Assembly: GCF_009911795.1 (NCBI RefSeq) | Contig: NZ_CP047898.1 | Coordinates: 3,534,001 to 3,598,000, forward strand | Direction: 5' to 3' | DNA: 64,000 nucleotides | DNA from: Pseudarthrobacter psychrotolerans | GTDB lineage: Bacteria; Actinomycetota; Actinomycetes; Actinomycetales; Micrococcaceae | Part shown: positions 27,068-35,086 of the stretch, one piece after another | How positions within the stretch are numbered: the first letter of the stretch is position 1 | Layout: every line of letters begins with the position of its first letter | The notes under the pieces: model-generated | Databases searched by the model: none | What the model was told of the DNA's origin: nothing | Seen by the model: the letters and a program-made list of their open reading frames with translations, nothing else | Translations under genes and position numbers: made by a program

Positions 27068-27721
27068 TCAGGCCGTTCCGGCGAGCCCGGCAACCAGCGG
27101 AACCAGCTGCTCCGAGAGGAGCACGACGCCCAGGGCAACCATGATGATGCCGCTGGCCAGGGTGACTGTCCGCGCAGCGCCGGGCCGGGACTGAAGAAGT
27201 TTCCGGGCGAGCAGCGCCACACAGGTGTAGACGGTTCCGGCCAGCAGGACAAACGTCAGGCCCAGTAGGCCGGACTGGACGGGCACCGGAAGAGATGCCT
27301 CCGGGCTGACGAACTGCGGCACCAGCGCCACATAGAACAGCAGCCCCTTGGGGTTGATGCCGCTGGTGCCCATGCCCTGCAGGAAGGTCCGGAGTTGGTT
27401 GGCGGGCTTCCCGACGGCGTCTGCCGCGCTGAAGGACGCCCCGCGCCAGGAGCGGAGCGTGCTGACGCCCAGCCACAGCAGGTAGCCCGCGCCGGCCACC
27501 GTAAGCCAGCCCAGGACGCCGGGCAGGCCGGACAGCAGGGCCGCGAGGCCCGCCACCATCAGCAGCGTGTGCAGGACGTAGCCGCCGCAAAGTCCGGCCA
27601 CGGCAGGGACGAAGCTGCGCTGCCGCAGCCCTGCGGTGATGGAGTAGGCCCAGTCCACGCCGGGGGTGCAGGCCAGGGCGACTGCCACCACTACAAAGGC
27701 GAAAAACAGCTGGGGATTCAT
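27068..27721 (-). CDS. LysE/RhtB family amino-acid exporter
   Basis: The product is 217 residues with six hydrophobic segments. It has the family pattern L-A-C-T-P-G-V-D-W-A-Y in the first loop and N-P-K-G-L-L-F-Y-V in the middle. It would export an amino acid or homoserine-lactone-like compound. The ATG at 27721 has GGAG seven bases upstream; 22 further codons are open but not conserved. An Lrp-type regulator diverges from it, which is the usual pairing for this class. Confidence 0.9.
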   Translation of the reverse strand: MNPQLFFAFVVVAVALACTPGVDWAYSITAGLRQRSFVPAVAGLCGGYVLHTLLMVAGLAALLSGLPGVLGWLTVAGAGYLLWLGVSTLRSWRGASFSAADAVGKPANQLRTFLQGMGTSGINPKGLLFYVALVPQFVSPEASLPVPVQSGLLGLTFVLLAGTVYTCVALLARKLLQSRPGAARTVTLASGIIMVALGVVLLSEQLVPLVAGLAGTA

Positions 27722-27754
27722 GGCGGGCTCCTGTCCGTTGGGTACAGAACAAAC

Positions 27755-27777
27755 CTTATGAAGTTTCCAGCCATAAG
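27755..27777. promoter_or_regulatory. Inverted repeat between the LysE exporter and Lrp genes
   Basis: CTTATG-N11-CATAAG is centred in the divergent promoter region. A second, wider dyad TTACCA (27781-27786) / TGGTAA (27811-27816) overlaps the lrp -10 box. Both are plausible Lrp sites. Confidence 0.5.
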
Positions 27778-27813
27778 TGCTTACCATTTTCGCCCTCTGC
27801 GACGCGGAATTGG

Positions 27814-27819
27814 TAAGAT
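27814..27819 (+). promoter_or_regulatory. Leaderless -10 box of the Lrp regulator
   Basis: TAAGAT is six bases before the GTG at 27826, and no Shine-Dalgarno is present. It overlaps the TGGTAA half of the dyad, compatible with autoregulation. Confidence 0.55.
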
Positions 27820-27825
27820 ACTTGC

Positions 27826-28281
27826 GTGATTGACCACATTGACAGAAACATTTTGCGCCACCTCAAAGAAGATGGCCGGATGACCGCCACGGCACTGGCC
27901 GCGAAGGTCGGACTCACGGTGGCGCCGTGCCACCGGCGGCTCCGGGACCTGGAGGCGTCGGGAGTGATCCGCGGCTACAAGGCGGACATCGATCCGGCCG
28001 CCGTCGGGCTGGGTTTCGAAGCCATTGTGTTTGTGACTTTGCGCCAGGTGGACCGCTCCACCATGGAGATCTTCGAGAACCGGGTGGCGGACAATCCCAA
28101 CATCGTGGAGGCGCAGCGGCTCTTCGGCTCCCCGGACTACCTGCTGAAGGTCATCGCCGAGGACCTGCCTGGCTACCAGCGCTTCTACGACGCCGAACTC
28201 ACGTCACTGCCCGGGGTTGAGCGGCTGACCTCCACTCTGGTGATGAAGAACCTGAAGTCGAATGCTGGTCCGCCGGTGTAG
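27826..28281 (+). CDS. Lrp/AsnC family transcriptional regulator of the adjacent exporter
   Basis: The product is 151 residues. The helix-turn-helix occupies residues 20-45 (T-A-T-A-L-A-A-K-V-G-L-T-V-A-P-C-H-R-R-L). A RAM ligand domain follows (G-S-P-D-Y-L-L-K-V near residue 103). The position divergent from a LysE exporter suggests that it induces export when its amino-acid ligand accumulates. The GTG start is leaderless. Confidence 0.92.
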   Translation: MIDHIDRNILRHLKEDGRMTATALAAKVGLTVAPCHRRLRDLEASGVIRGYKADIDPAAVGLGFEAIVFVTLRQVDRSTMEIFENRVADNPNIVEAQRLFGSPDYLLKVIAEDLPGYQRFYDAELTSLPGVERLTSTLVMKNLKSNAGPPV

Positions 28282-28284
28282 CTG

Positions 28285-28347
28285 CAACGCGGGGTCACCT
28301 ACGGCCCATCCGAGGCCCTTCGATGGGCCGTAAGTGACCCCGCCTTG
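28285..28347. repeat. Palindromic element, GGGGTCACTTACGGCCCATC family, copy 1
   Basis: Two 26-base arms (28285-28310 and 28322-28347) pair with two mismatches around an 11-base loop. The same sequence recurs at 29144-29210. It stands directly after the Lrp gene and before a converging one, so it can also serve as a terminator. Confidence 0.8.
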
Positions 28348-28366
28348 TCCTTGCGCGAAGGGTGGC

Positions 28367-28900
28367 TCAGTCCTGCAGCAGCCCGGTAGTGCGGTAGGGG
28401 ATGACCTCGCGCAGGAACATGCTGGTGGAGGTTCGGACGATTCCCGGGCAGAGCCGGATCTCCTCGGACACGCGGTAGAGGTCGTCCGGGCTGGTGGCCA
28501 CCACGCGGATCAGCAGGTCGGTGTCGCCGGCAGGGGCGTGGCATTCCAGGACCTCGGGGATCTTGCGGAGCGCCGCAATGGCCTCGTTGAGGTGGCTCTG
28601 GTCCAGTTCGGCGCTGACGGCCGCCGCCACACCCCGGCCCAGGGCGGCGGGGAGCACCCGGCTGCTGTTGGGACGGAGAGCGCCCGACGCCGTCATCCGC
28701 TCCAGGCGCGACTGGACAGTCGCGCGCGCCAGGCCCAGCCGTTGGGCCAGCACCATGATGGGGACGCGGGGGTCCTCGTCCAGGGCATTGAGGATGCGTT
28801 TGTCCGTGGCGTCCAATTGCTGCAATCTGATCAGTTCCTGTCGGTGTGTGCGGCCGGTATTAGTCAGACTGACCAACGAACGCCTTGCCGGTTGTGCCAA
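28367..28900 (-). CDS. Lrp/AsnC family transcriptional regulator (second copy, start uncertain)
   Basis: The open frame is 177 residues. The recognisable protein begins around residue 26 (L-Q-Q-L-D-A-T-D-K-R-I-L-N-A-L). It has a helix-turn-helix (I-M-V-L-A-Q-R-L-G-L-A-R-A-T-V-Q-S-R-L) and a RAM domain (A-G-D-T-D-L-L-I-R-V). A TTG codon just before L-Q-Q-L-D has AGGA upstream and may be the true start. A palindrome at 28860-28876 lies inside the extra N-terminal region, which argues for the shorter form. No obvious target gene adjoins it. Confidence 0.85.
   Translation of the reverse strand: MAQPARRSLVSLTNTGRTHRQELIRLQQLDATDKRILNALDEDPRVPIMVLAQRLGLARATVQSRLERMTASGALRPNSSRVLPAALGRGVAAAVSAELDQSHLNEAIAALRKIPEVLECHAPAGDTDLLIRVVATSPDDLYRVSEEIRLCPGIVRTSTSMFLREVIPYRTTGLLQD
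28860..28876. promoter_or_regulatory. Palindrome upstream of the second Lrp gene
   Basis: The core GTCAG-A-CTGAC is a perfect 11-bp dyad (28863-28873) inside a 17-base imperfect one. It sits about 45 bases upstream of the likely TTG start of the minus-strand lrp gene and may be its autoregulatory site. Confidence 0.5.
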
Positions 28901-29065
28901 CTGTATGGTGTCTGCTCAAATTGTGGCAACAAGGGCTGAGGCTACCGCCGAATCCCGCAGGCTACATGAACCCGGCACACCACCCGGCAATTGGACACCA
29001 CCTCCCGCAAGGAGGACGCCGCTGATTGACACTTGTTCACACCACGGTCATTCTGCACACACGGC

Positions 29066-29124
29066 AAGAGCCCCTGAGCCACCGACGTCGGATCCCCGAA
29101 GTCATCGGTAGCTGAGGGGCTCTT
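29066..29124. terminator. Long hairpin in the gene-free stretch before gluQRS
   Basis: Twenty-base arms (29066-29085, AAGAGCCCCTGAGCCACCGA, and 29105-29124) pair with two mismatches around a 19-base loop. A promoter-like TTGACA-N17-CATTCT begins about 40 bases before it. It may be a bidirectional terminator or the body of a short structured RNA. The stretch 28901-29228 otherwise holds only the second palindromic element and no convincing gene. Confidence 0.5.
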
Positions 29125-29143
29125 GTGTATTGCCCCCTCCTAC

Positions 29144-29210
29144 TGCAACGCGGGGTCACTTACGGCCCATCCGCGGCTCCTGGATGGGCCGTAAGTGACC
29201 CCGCGTTGCA
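29144..29210. repeat. Palindromic element, GGGGTCACTTACGGCCCATC family, copy 2
   Basis: Two perfect 29-base arms (29144-29172 and 29182-29210) are separated by nine bases. With copy 1 it brackets an 800-base segment carrying the second Lrp gene and the long hairpin. It ends six bases before the gluQRS -10 box. Confidence 0.85.
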
Positions 29211-29216
29211 TTTGCG

Positions 29217-29222
29217 TAGGCT
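29217..29222 (+). promoter_or_regulatory. Leaderless -10 box of gluQRS
   Basis: TAGGCT stands six bases before the ATG at 29229, with no Shine-Dalgarno. The identical hexamer and spacing occur before the HD-domain gene at 50162. Confidence 0.55.
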
Positions 29223-29228
29223 GGTTCC

Positions 29229-30110
29229 ATGACCCCAGCCGGCCGCTTTGCCCCCAGCCCCTCCGGTGAACTGCATGTGGGAAACCTTCGCACCGCGATG
29301 CTCGCCTGGTTGTTCGCCCGGTCCACCGGACGGGACTTCCTGCTGCGCGTGGAGGACCTGGACCGGGCAAGGGCCGGCGCAGAGGCGGAGCAGCTCCGCG
29401 ATCTGGAGGCCGTGGGCGTGACGTGGGACGGCGCCGTTGTACGCCAGAGCGACCGGGGTTCTGTCTACGCCGAAGCGATCGGGCGGCTGGCTGCTGCAGG
29501 CCTCACCTATGAATGCTTCTGCACTCGCCGCGAAATCCAGGAGGCGCCTTCGGCCCCGCACGCGCCGCTGGGCGCCTATCCGGGCACCTGCCGCGACCTC
29601 GATCCTGCCGAGCTGGAATTTAGGCGCTCCACACGGCCTGCCGCCGTCCGGCTCCGCGCCGAGGTAACGGAGTACACCGTGCGGGATGTGCTGCACGGCG
29701 AGTTCACCGCCGTGGTGGACGATTTTGTCCTGCGCCGCAACGACGGCGTGACGGCCTACAACATGGCCGTGGTGGTGGACGACGCCGCACAGGGCATCGA
29801 CCAGGTGGTGCGGGGCGATGATTTGCTTCCCTCTACCCCCAGGCAGGCATATCTTGCGTCGTTGTTGAATATTCCTATTCCGGAATATGCGCATGTGCCG
29901 CTCGTGGTGAATTCCGACGGCGCCCGGCTGGCCAAGCGCGACGGTGCCGTCACGCTGGCCGACCTTTCCCGCGCGGGCGTTTCCGCAGCGGACGTGCGGG
30001 ACCTCATCCTGCGGTCACTGGGACTGCCGCCCGGAACGTTGGAACACGCGCTCGCGGCGTTCCAACCGGCGAACCTCCCGCGGGAGCCGTGGGTGTGGAA
30101 CGGCCCCTAG
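29229..30110 (+). CDS. gluQRS: Glutamyl-Q tRNA(Asp) synthetase
   Basis: It activates glutamate and attaches it to queuosine in tRNA(Asp). The product is 293 residues, matching the truncated GluRS-like family that lacks an anticodon domain. It has the class I HIGH-type motif (H16-V-G-N), the late R-L-A-K-R that stands for KMSKS, and a zinc site of C96, C98, Y117 and C121. The stop codon TAG is part of the CTAG target of the IS701 element directly downstream, but the reading frame is not altered by the insertion. Confidence 0.93.
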   Translation: MTPAGRFAPSPSGELHVGNLRTAMLAWLFARSTGRDFLLRVEDLDRARAGAEAEQLRDLEAVGVTWDGAVVRQSDRGSVYAEAIGRLAAAGLTYECFCTRREIQEAPSAPHAPLGAYPGTCRDLDPAELEFRRSTRPAAVRLRAEVTEYTVRDVLHGEFTAVVDDFVLRRNDGVTAYNMAVVVDDAAQGIDQVVRGDDLLPSTPRQAYLASLLNIPIPEYAHVPLVVNSDGARLAKRDGAVTLADLSRAGVSAADVRDLILRSLGLPPGTLEHALAAFQPANLPREPWVWNGP

Positions 30111-31514
30111 TACTACAGTCGCGTTTATTATGGGCTGCGTCGGCGGTTTAATCGGACTTTCGGCAGGGAACCTGTTAATCGTTGGTGGTGAGTGATGATA
30201 TTTGTGTGGCGGACGTAGAAGAGTGGGCCGAAGGTCTGGAAGAAATCGGCGATCTTATTGGGCCGCGGTTTGTCCGGTCCGAACCACGCCGGAACGCTGT
30301 GGGGTATGTGCGCGGGCTGCTTTCGGATGAGGAACGGAAAAATTCCTGGACCCTGTCTGAACGCGCCGGGCACGGGACCCCGGATGGCATGCAGCGCCTG
30401 CTCTCGACCACCGACTGGGACCCGGATGCTGTGCGGGATGACCTGTTCACCTACGTCAACCGCCACCTGGGCGATCCCGGCGGGATCCTGATCATTGACG
30501 AGACCGGATTCCTCAAGAAGGGCGCCGCCTCAGCCGGGGTCGCACGCCAGTATTCGGGCACGGCAGGGCGGGTGGAGAACTGCCAGATCGGGGTGTTCCT
30601 GACATATTCCGCCCCGGCCGGGCGCACCCTGCTGGACCGGGAACTCTACCTGCCCAAAACCTGGGCCGATGACCGGGAAAGATGCACCCGGGCCGGGATC
30701 CCCAAAACCCGGGAATTCGCCACGAAACCGGTACTGGCCGCGGACATGATCGACCGCGCCCTGGATGCCGGGATCCCGGCCCGCTGGGCCACCGGGGACG
30801 CGGTCTACGGCCAGCACACAGGGCTGCGCCGCCGCCTGGAAGCCAGAGGATTGCATTACGTGCTGGCCGTGCCCATGAACCAAAACATCATCGCCCCCAC
30901 CGCCTGGCCGGGCGAGCAATGGCGTGCCGATAAACTCATCGCTTCCCTGCGCGCCAATGCCTGGCGGACCCGCACCGCCGGGGCCGGAACCAAGGGCGAC
31001 CGCCTCTACTCCTGGGCACGGACCCGCATCAACGGACCCGCCGAAACCGGAGAACACTGGCTGCTGGCCCGCCGCTCCCTGAAAGACCCCACCGACCTGG
31101 CCTACTACATCTGCCACGGCCCCAACCGGGTCTCCCTCGCCGAACTGGTCCGGATCGCCGGCGCCCGCTGGGCGATCGAGGAAACCTTCCAAACCTCCAA
31201 GGGCGAAACCGGACTGGACCACTACCAGGTCCGCCAATACACCGGCTGGTACCGGCACATCACCCTCTCCATGTTCGCCCAGGCCTTCCTGACCGTGATC
31301 CGCTCCAAAAAAGGGGCGCTGCCGCCGGAGGCGGGGAACTGATCCGGCTCTCGCTGCCCGAAATCAGGCGGCTGCTCGTCCGGCTCGTCTGGCACCGCAC
31401 CACCAGCCCGAAACACGTCCTGGAATACTCAACCTGGCGACGAAAACACCAACACCGCGCTCGATACTGTCATTACAAGGCCCGCGGACACACCCCATAA
31501 ACGCGACTGTAGTA
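30111..31514 (+). mobile_element. IS701-family insertion sequence
   Basis: The element is 1404 bp. It ends in perfect 18-bp inverted repeats, TACTACAGTCGCGTTTAT (30111-30128 and the complement at 31497-31514). It is flanked by a 4-base direct repeat CTAG (30107-30110 and 31515-31518). Target duplications of the YTAR type are characteristic of the IS701 family. Removing the element and one CTAG restores a plausible junction between the gluQRS stop and the end of the converging acyl-CoA ligase gene. Intact ends suggest recent insertion. Confidence 0.95.
30182..31500 (+). pseudogene. IS701-family transposase with an apparent 1-base deletion near the C-terminus
   Basis: The main frame gives 386 residues up to a TGA at 31340. 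It contains the DDE residues D106 (I-I-D-E-T-G-F), D206 (A-T-G-D-A-V-Y-G) and a Glu near 333 (W-A-I-E-E-T-F). The last 50 or so residues of the family (E-L-I-R-L-S-L-P-E-I-R-R-L-L-V-R-L-V-W) continue in the next frame to a TAA at 31498-31500. One extra base in GGGG at 31333-31336 would join them. The TTG at 30182 is a tentative start. All catalytic residues are intact. Confidence 0.88.
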
Positions 31515-31524
31515 CTAGTTGCCC

Positions 31525-33092
31525 TTACCCCTGGCCGGCGGTGAGCTTGCGGAGATCCGCCTTGCGGATCTTTCCGCTGGCTGTGCGCGGCATGTCATCC
31601 ACAAACACCACGGACTTGGGGATCTTGTAACGCGCCAGCCGTCCCTCAAGATGTGCGCGCAACTCGGCTTCCGTGAGCTGGGCGCCCTCACGCAGGAGCA
31701 CCACGGCCCGGGGAACTTCGCCCCACTTGTCGTCGGGTACGCCGATCACGGCCACGCTGCCCACCGCATCCAGCTCCGTGATGGCCTGTTCCACTTCGGC
31801 CGGATAGATGTTTTCGCCGCCGGAGATGATCATGTCCTTGAGGCGGTCGGACACGAAGACAAAGCCGTCGTGGTCCTTGTAGCCCATGTCTCCGGACTTG
31901 AACCAGCCGCCCGCGTCATACGATTCGGCGCTTGCCTCGGGCCGGTTCCAGTATTCGTGGATCACGTTGGGCCCTTTGATCTGGATTTCTCCCACGGATC
32001 CCGATGCGGCCGCCGTGCCATCGAAATCGGCGATCCGCACATCCGTGAAGAAGTGCGGAAGGCCGGACGAACCTGCCTTGTCCCGCGACCGGGCGGCCGG
32101 CAGACTGGTGGCGCCGGGGGCGGTCTCCGTCATGCCGTAGCCATTCGAGAAGCGCAGGCCACGCAGTTCATAGGCCTCCAAGACGCGCAGGGGAACCGCA
32201 GATCCGCCACACGTGAGTTTGTTCAACGAACTGAGGTCTGTGGTGTCCCAGTCCGGATGCTCGCACAGCATCTGGTAGGTCGTGGGCACTCCACTGATGG
32301 TGGTGGTGCGGTGCTTTTGGATGAGTTCAAGGATCCGCCGGGGATCGAACTTGGGCTCAAGGACCACCGTCCCGCCCTTGAGGAGCGTGGGCAGGACACC
32401 CATGTTCAGGGAGGCCACGTGGAACATCGGCGAGATCATCAGGGCGACATCAGTGGAAGCAAAATCAAAGTCGATCACAACGCTCATGCAGTTCCACACG
32501 ATGTTCCCGTGCGTCAGCAGAGCCCTTTGGGATGCCCGGTGGTGCCGGAGGTGTAAAGGATCATGGCGCCATCGTCCAGGCCCACCGCTTCGTCCGCGTA
32601 CTGGTCCGCGCCCGAGGCGAGGACCGCTTCGAAGTCTTCCGGCGCCGTCGTGCCTTGTCCGCCGGCATCCCCAGAGTTGGCCGCGCCGTCGGTGGAATCA
32701 TCCACCGAGATGCGCCGGTTCACGCCGGTGCCGGCCACTCCGGCGGCGGCAAGGACGTCCAGGCTCCCGGCATGGATCAGTGTTGCTGCTCCACAGTCCT
32801 GGAGCTGGAACTGGACCTCCGGCGGTGCCAGGCGGGTATTGAGGGGGACGAAGATGGCGCCCAGCTGTCCGCACGCGAAGAGGGTTTCCAGGAAGGACGG
32901 GTGGTTGTCGCCCAAATAGGCCACCCGGTCCCCCTTGGCCACTCCGCTGTCCCGGAGGGCATTGGCCAGCCGGACGCTCCGGTCAGCGAGCTGTTCGTAG
33001 CTGATTTCCCGGTTTCCATTGATGAGCGCTGCTTTACTGCCCGACTTGGGGCGGCGGCGCTGCAGCCACGAACCGATGCCGAAGTTCTCCAC
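31525..33092 (-). pseudogene. Acyl-CoA synthetase (AMP-forming), split by an apparent 1-base deletion
   Basis: Restored, the protein is about 520 residues, a FadD/long- or medium-chain type CoA ligase. The N-terminal piece (33092-32514) ends inside the P-loop (Y-T-S-G-T-T-G-H-P-K-G). The rest resumes one frame over as A-L-L-T-H-G-N-I-V-W-N. A missing G in the run at 32523-32525 accounts for this. The C-terminal piece has Y-G-M-T-E-T-A, G-D-M-G-Y and the catalytic P-R-T-A-S-G-K. It is the last gene of a six-gene operon and would activate the imported acid substrate. The GTG at 33092 has an AGGA upstream. Confidence 0.87.
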
Positions 33093-33147
33093 GGCGAATC
33101 CTTTCTAAAGCGAGGGTAGCCCGTCATAGCGGACGTGGAACGAAGGA

Positions 33148-34515
33148 TCAGGACTTCACGGTGAGGAGGTCGTTGTTCTTGGGTTCCCGGGTGAGCAGGA
33201 TGAACACGATTGACACCACGGACATGATGGCCAGGTAGGTCACCACCGATGCCGTGTCCTGGCCGGAGTCCTTGAAGATCTGGGCAACGATTCCGGGAGT
33301 GAACCCCGCGCCCAGTAGGGTGGCCAGCTGGTAGCCGAGTGAAGCACCGGTGTAGCGGGACGTGGTGCCGAACTGCTCCGATACAAAGGCCGCCAAGGGC
33401 CCGAACAGCGTGGAGTGGATCATCAGGCCGATGGCGAACGCCACGAAGATCAGCATGATGTTGTTGGAGGACAGCAGTTGGAACATCGGCACGAGATAGA
33501 TGATGAACAGGACCAGGCCTCCGATCATGACCGGGCGCCGTCCGAGTTTGTCGGAGAGCTTGCCGCCCAGGATGACAAACACGATGGACAGGGCCGACGC
33601 TGCGGCAAACGCGTAGAGCACGCCCTGCCGGTCCGCGCCCTTGGATACGGCAAAGGTGACCGAGAACGTTGCCAGCACCACCTGGAGGGCAAAGCCCGCC
33701 GCCCCGGCCAGCATGGTGAAGATCAGCCTCTTGGGGCGCCGCAGCACCTGCAGCAGCGGGATGTCCCGCTTGCTGGTGAGGCCCCGCCGGCTGGCTTCCA
33801 GGTCCGCCTTTGCCCGCTCTGCTTTCTCCTGCTCTAGCGCGGCCTTGAAGATGGGGCTCTCGGAGACTTTGAGGCGGACGAACATGCCCACGCCCAGCAG
33901 GAGGAAGGAGAGCAGGAAAGGCACGCGCCAGCCCCAGCTGAGGAACTGGTCATTGGGCAGGGCCGAAAATGCGCCCATGGCAAGGGTGCCGAGTACGGCG
34001 CCGGTGGGCGCGCCGGCGTTCACGAAGGATGCAGCGAATCCACGCTTGCCGGATTCGGAATGCTCCAGCGCCATCAGTGCTGCGCCGCCCCACTCGCCTC
34101 CCACGGCAATGCCCTGGAAGACGCGGAGGATGACGAGGAGAACAGCGCCCCAGGGGCCTGCCACGGAGGCGTCCGGAACCAATCCGATGAGCGTGGAGGC
34201 GATGCCCATCATCAGCATGGAGATGATCAGCATGTTCTTGCGGCCGAGCTTGTCGCCAAAGTGGCCGAAGATGATGCCGCCCAGGGGGCGGGCTACATAG
34301 CCAGCGGCGAACGTGCCGTAGGCGGCTACTACGCCCACCCAGTCGTCCATCCCGCTGAAGAAGACCTTCGGGAAAACCACGGCGGCGGCGGTGGCGTAGA
34401 GGAGGAAGTCGTAGTACTCGATGGTGCTGCCCAGGTAGCTGGAGGCGATGACGGTGCGTGCTTCCTTGCGACGCTCGGCAGTGCCCATGGCTTGCAGCTG
34501 GTTGACTCCGGACAT
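33148..34515 (-). CDS. MFS transporter, metabolite:H+ symporter (MHS) family
   Basis: The product is 455 residues with 12 membrane segments. It shows the MHS-type N-terminus (S-S-Y-L-G-S-T-I-E-Y-Y-D-F-L-L-Y) and loops G-H-F-G-D-K-L-G-R-K and K-L-S-D-K-L-G-R-R-P. The family carries aromatic and aliphatic carboxylates such as shikimate, alpha-ketoglutarate or aromatic acids. Its place between the acyl-CoA ligase and MaoC genes suggests uptake of the acid degraded by the operon. AAGGAA precedes the ATG. Confidence 0.92.
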   Translation of the reverse strand: MSGVNQLQAMGTAERRKEARTVIASSYLGSTIEYYDFLLYATAAAVVFPKVFFSGMDDWVGVVAAYGTFAAGYVARPLGGIIFGHFGDKLGRKNMLIISMLMMGIASTLIGLVPDASVAGPWGAVLLVILRVFQGIAVGGEWGGAALMALEHSESGKRGFAASFVNAGAPTGAVLGTLAMGAFSALPNDQFLSWGWRVPFLLSFLLLGVGMFVRLKVSESPIFKAALEQEKAERAKADLEASRRGLTSKRDIPLLQVLRRPKRLIFTMLAGAAGFALQVVLATFSVTFAVSKGADRQGVLYAFAAASALSIVFVILGGKLSDKLGRRPVMIGGLVLFIIYLVPMFQLLSSNNIMLIFVAFAIGLMIHSTLFGPLAAFVSEQFGTTSRYTGASLGYQLATLLGAGFTPGIVAQIFKDSGQDTASVVTYLAIMSVVSIVFILLTREPKNNDLLTVKS

Positions 34516-34554
34516 GATTGTTCCTTTTGACTACGGAAGTGGAGGAAGGGGGAT

Positions 34555-35010
34555 TTACTTGTAGAACCGGGCGAGGAATTCGGCGACGACGGCGGGGCGT
34601 TCCTGGCCTTCGATTTCGATAGTGCTGGCGACCTTGATCTGGGCGCCACCCTTGACCTCTGTGACTTCGGCGATGGTGGCCTGCATGCGGATGCGTGAGC
34701 CCACCTTCACGGGGGAGGTGAAGCGGACTTTGTCCAGGCCGTAGTTGACCTTGGTGGTGACGCCGTCCACGTCGAACAGCTCGCCCCAGAACGGGATGAT
34801 GAGCGAGAGGGTGAGGAAGCCGTGGGCGATCGGGGCGCCGAACGGGCCGTCTTTGGCGCGTTCCGGGTCAACGTGGATCCACTGGTCGTCCCCCGTGGCA
34901 TCCGCGAATTTGTTGATCTGTTCCTGCGTGATCTCTACGTACTCGGTGACACCGAGATCAGTGCCGGAAAGGGTGAGCAGTTTGTCGAAGTCGACGACGA
35001 GGTTGGGCAT
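34555..35010 (-). CDS. MaoC-like (R)-specific enoyl-CoA hydratase
   Basis: The product is 151 residues with the hotdog-fold hydratase motif: A-T-G-D-D-Q-W-I-H-V-D near residue 39 and G-P-F-G-A-P-I-A-H-G-F near residue 56. The catalytic Asp and His are therefore present. It hydrates an enoyl-CoA, complementing the acyl-CoA dehydrogenase encoded next in the operon. AGGAGG lies six bases before the ATG. Confidence 0.9.
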   Translation of the reverse strand: MPNLVVDFDKLLTLSGTDLGVTEYVEITQEQINKFADATGDDQWIHVDPERAKDGPFGAPIAHGFLTLSLIIPFWGELFDVDGVTTKVNYGLDKVRFTSPVKVGSRIRMQATIAEVTEVKGGAQIKVASTIEIEGQERPAVVAEFLARFYK

Positions 35011-35086
35011 CTTTGCCTCCTGTAGTGGGATGGATATTTAGGGAAGTACGACGGCGGGGCGCCGGGTTGGGGCAGGTACGCGCGGT

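Noticed and set aside
28966..29025. Nineteen-codon His-rich leader peptide as an annotated gene
   Set aside because: No convincing ribosome-binding site, four His only, and no histidine gene downstream; kept only as a remark in a finding.
31330..31342. Programmed frameshift in the IS701 transposase
   Set aside because: Such recoding is known for IS1 and IS3 types but is not expected in IS701; the G-run lesion matches the other apparent deletions in the window.
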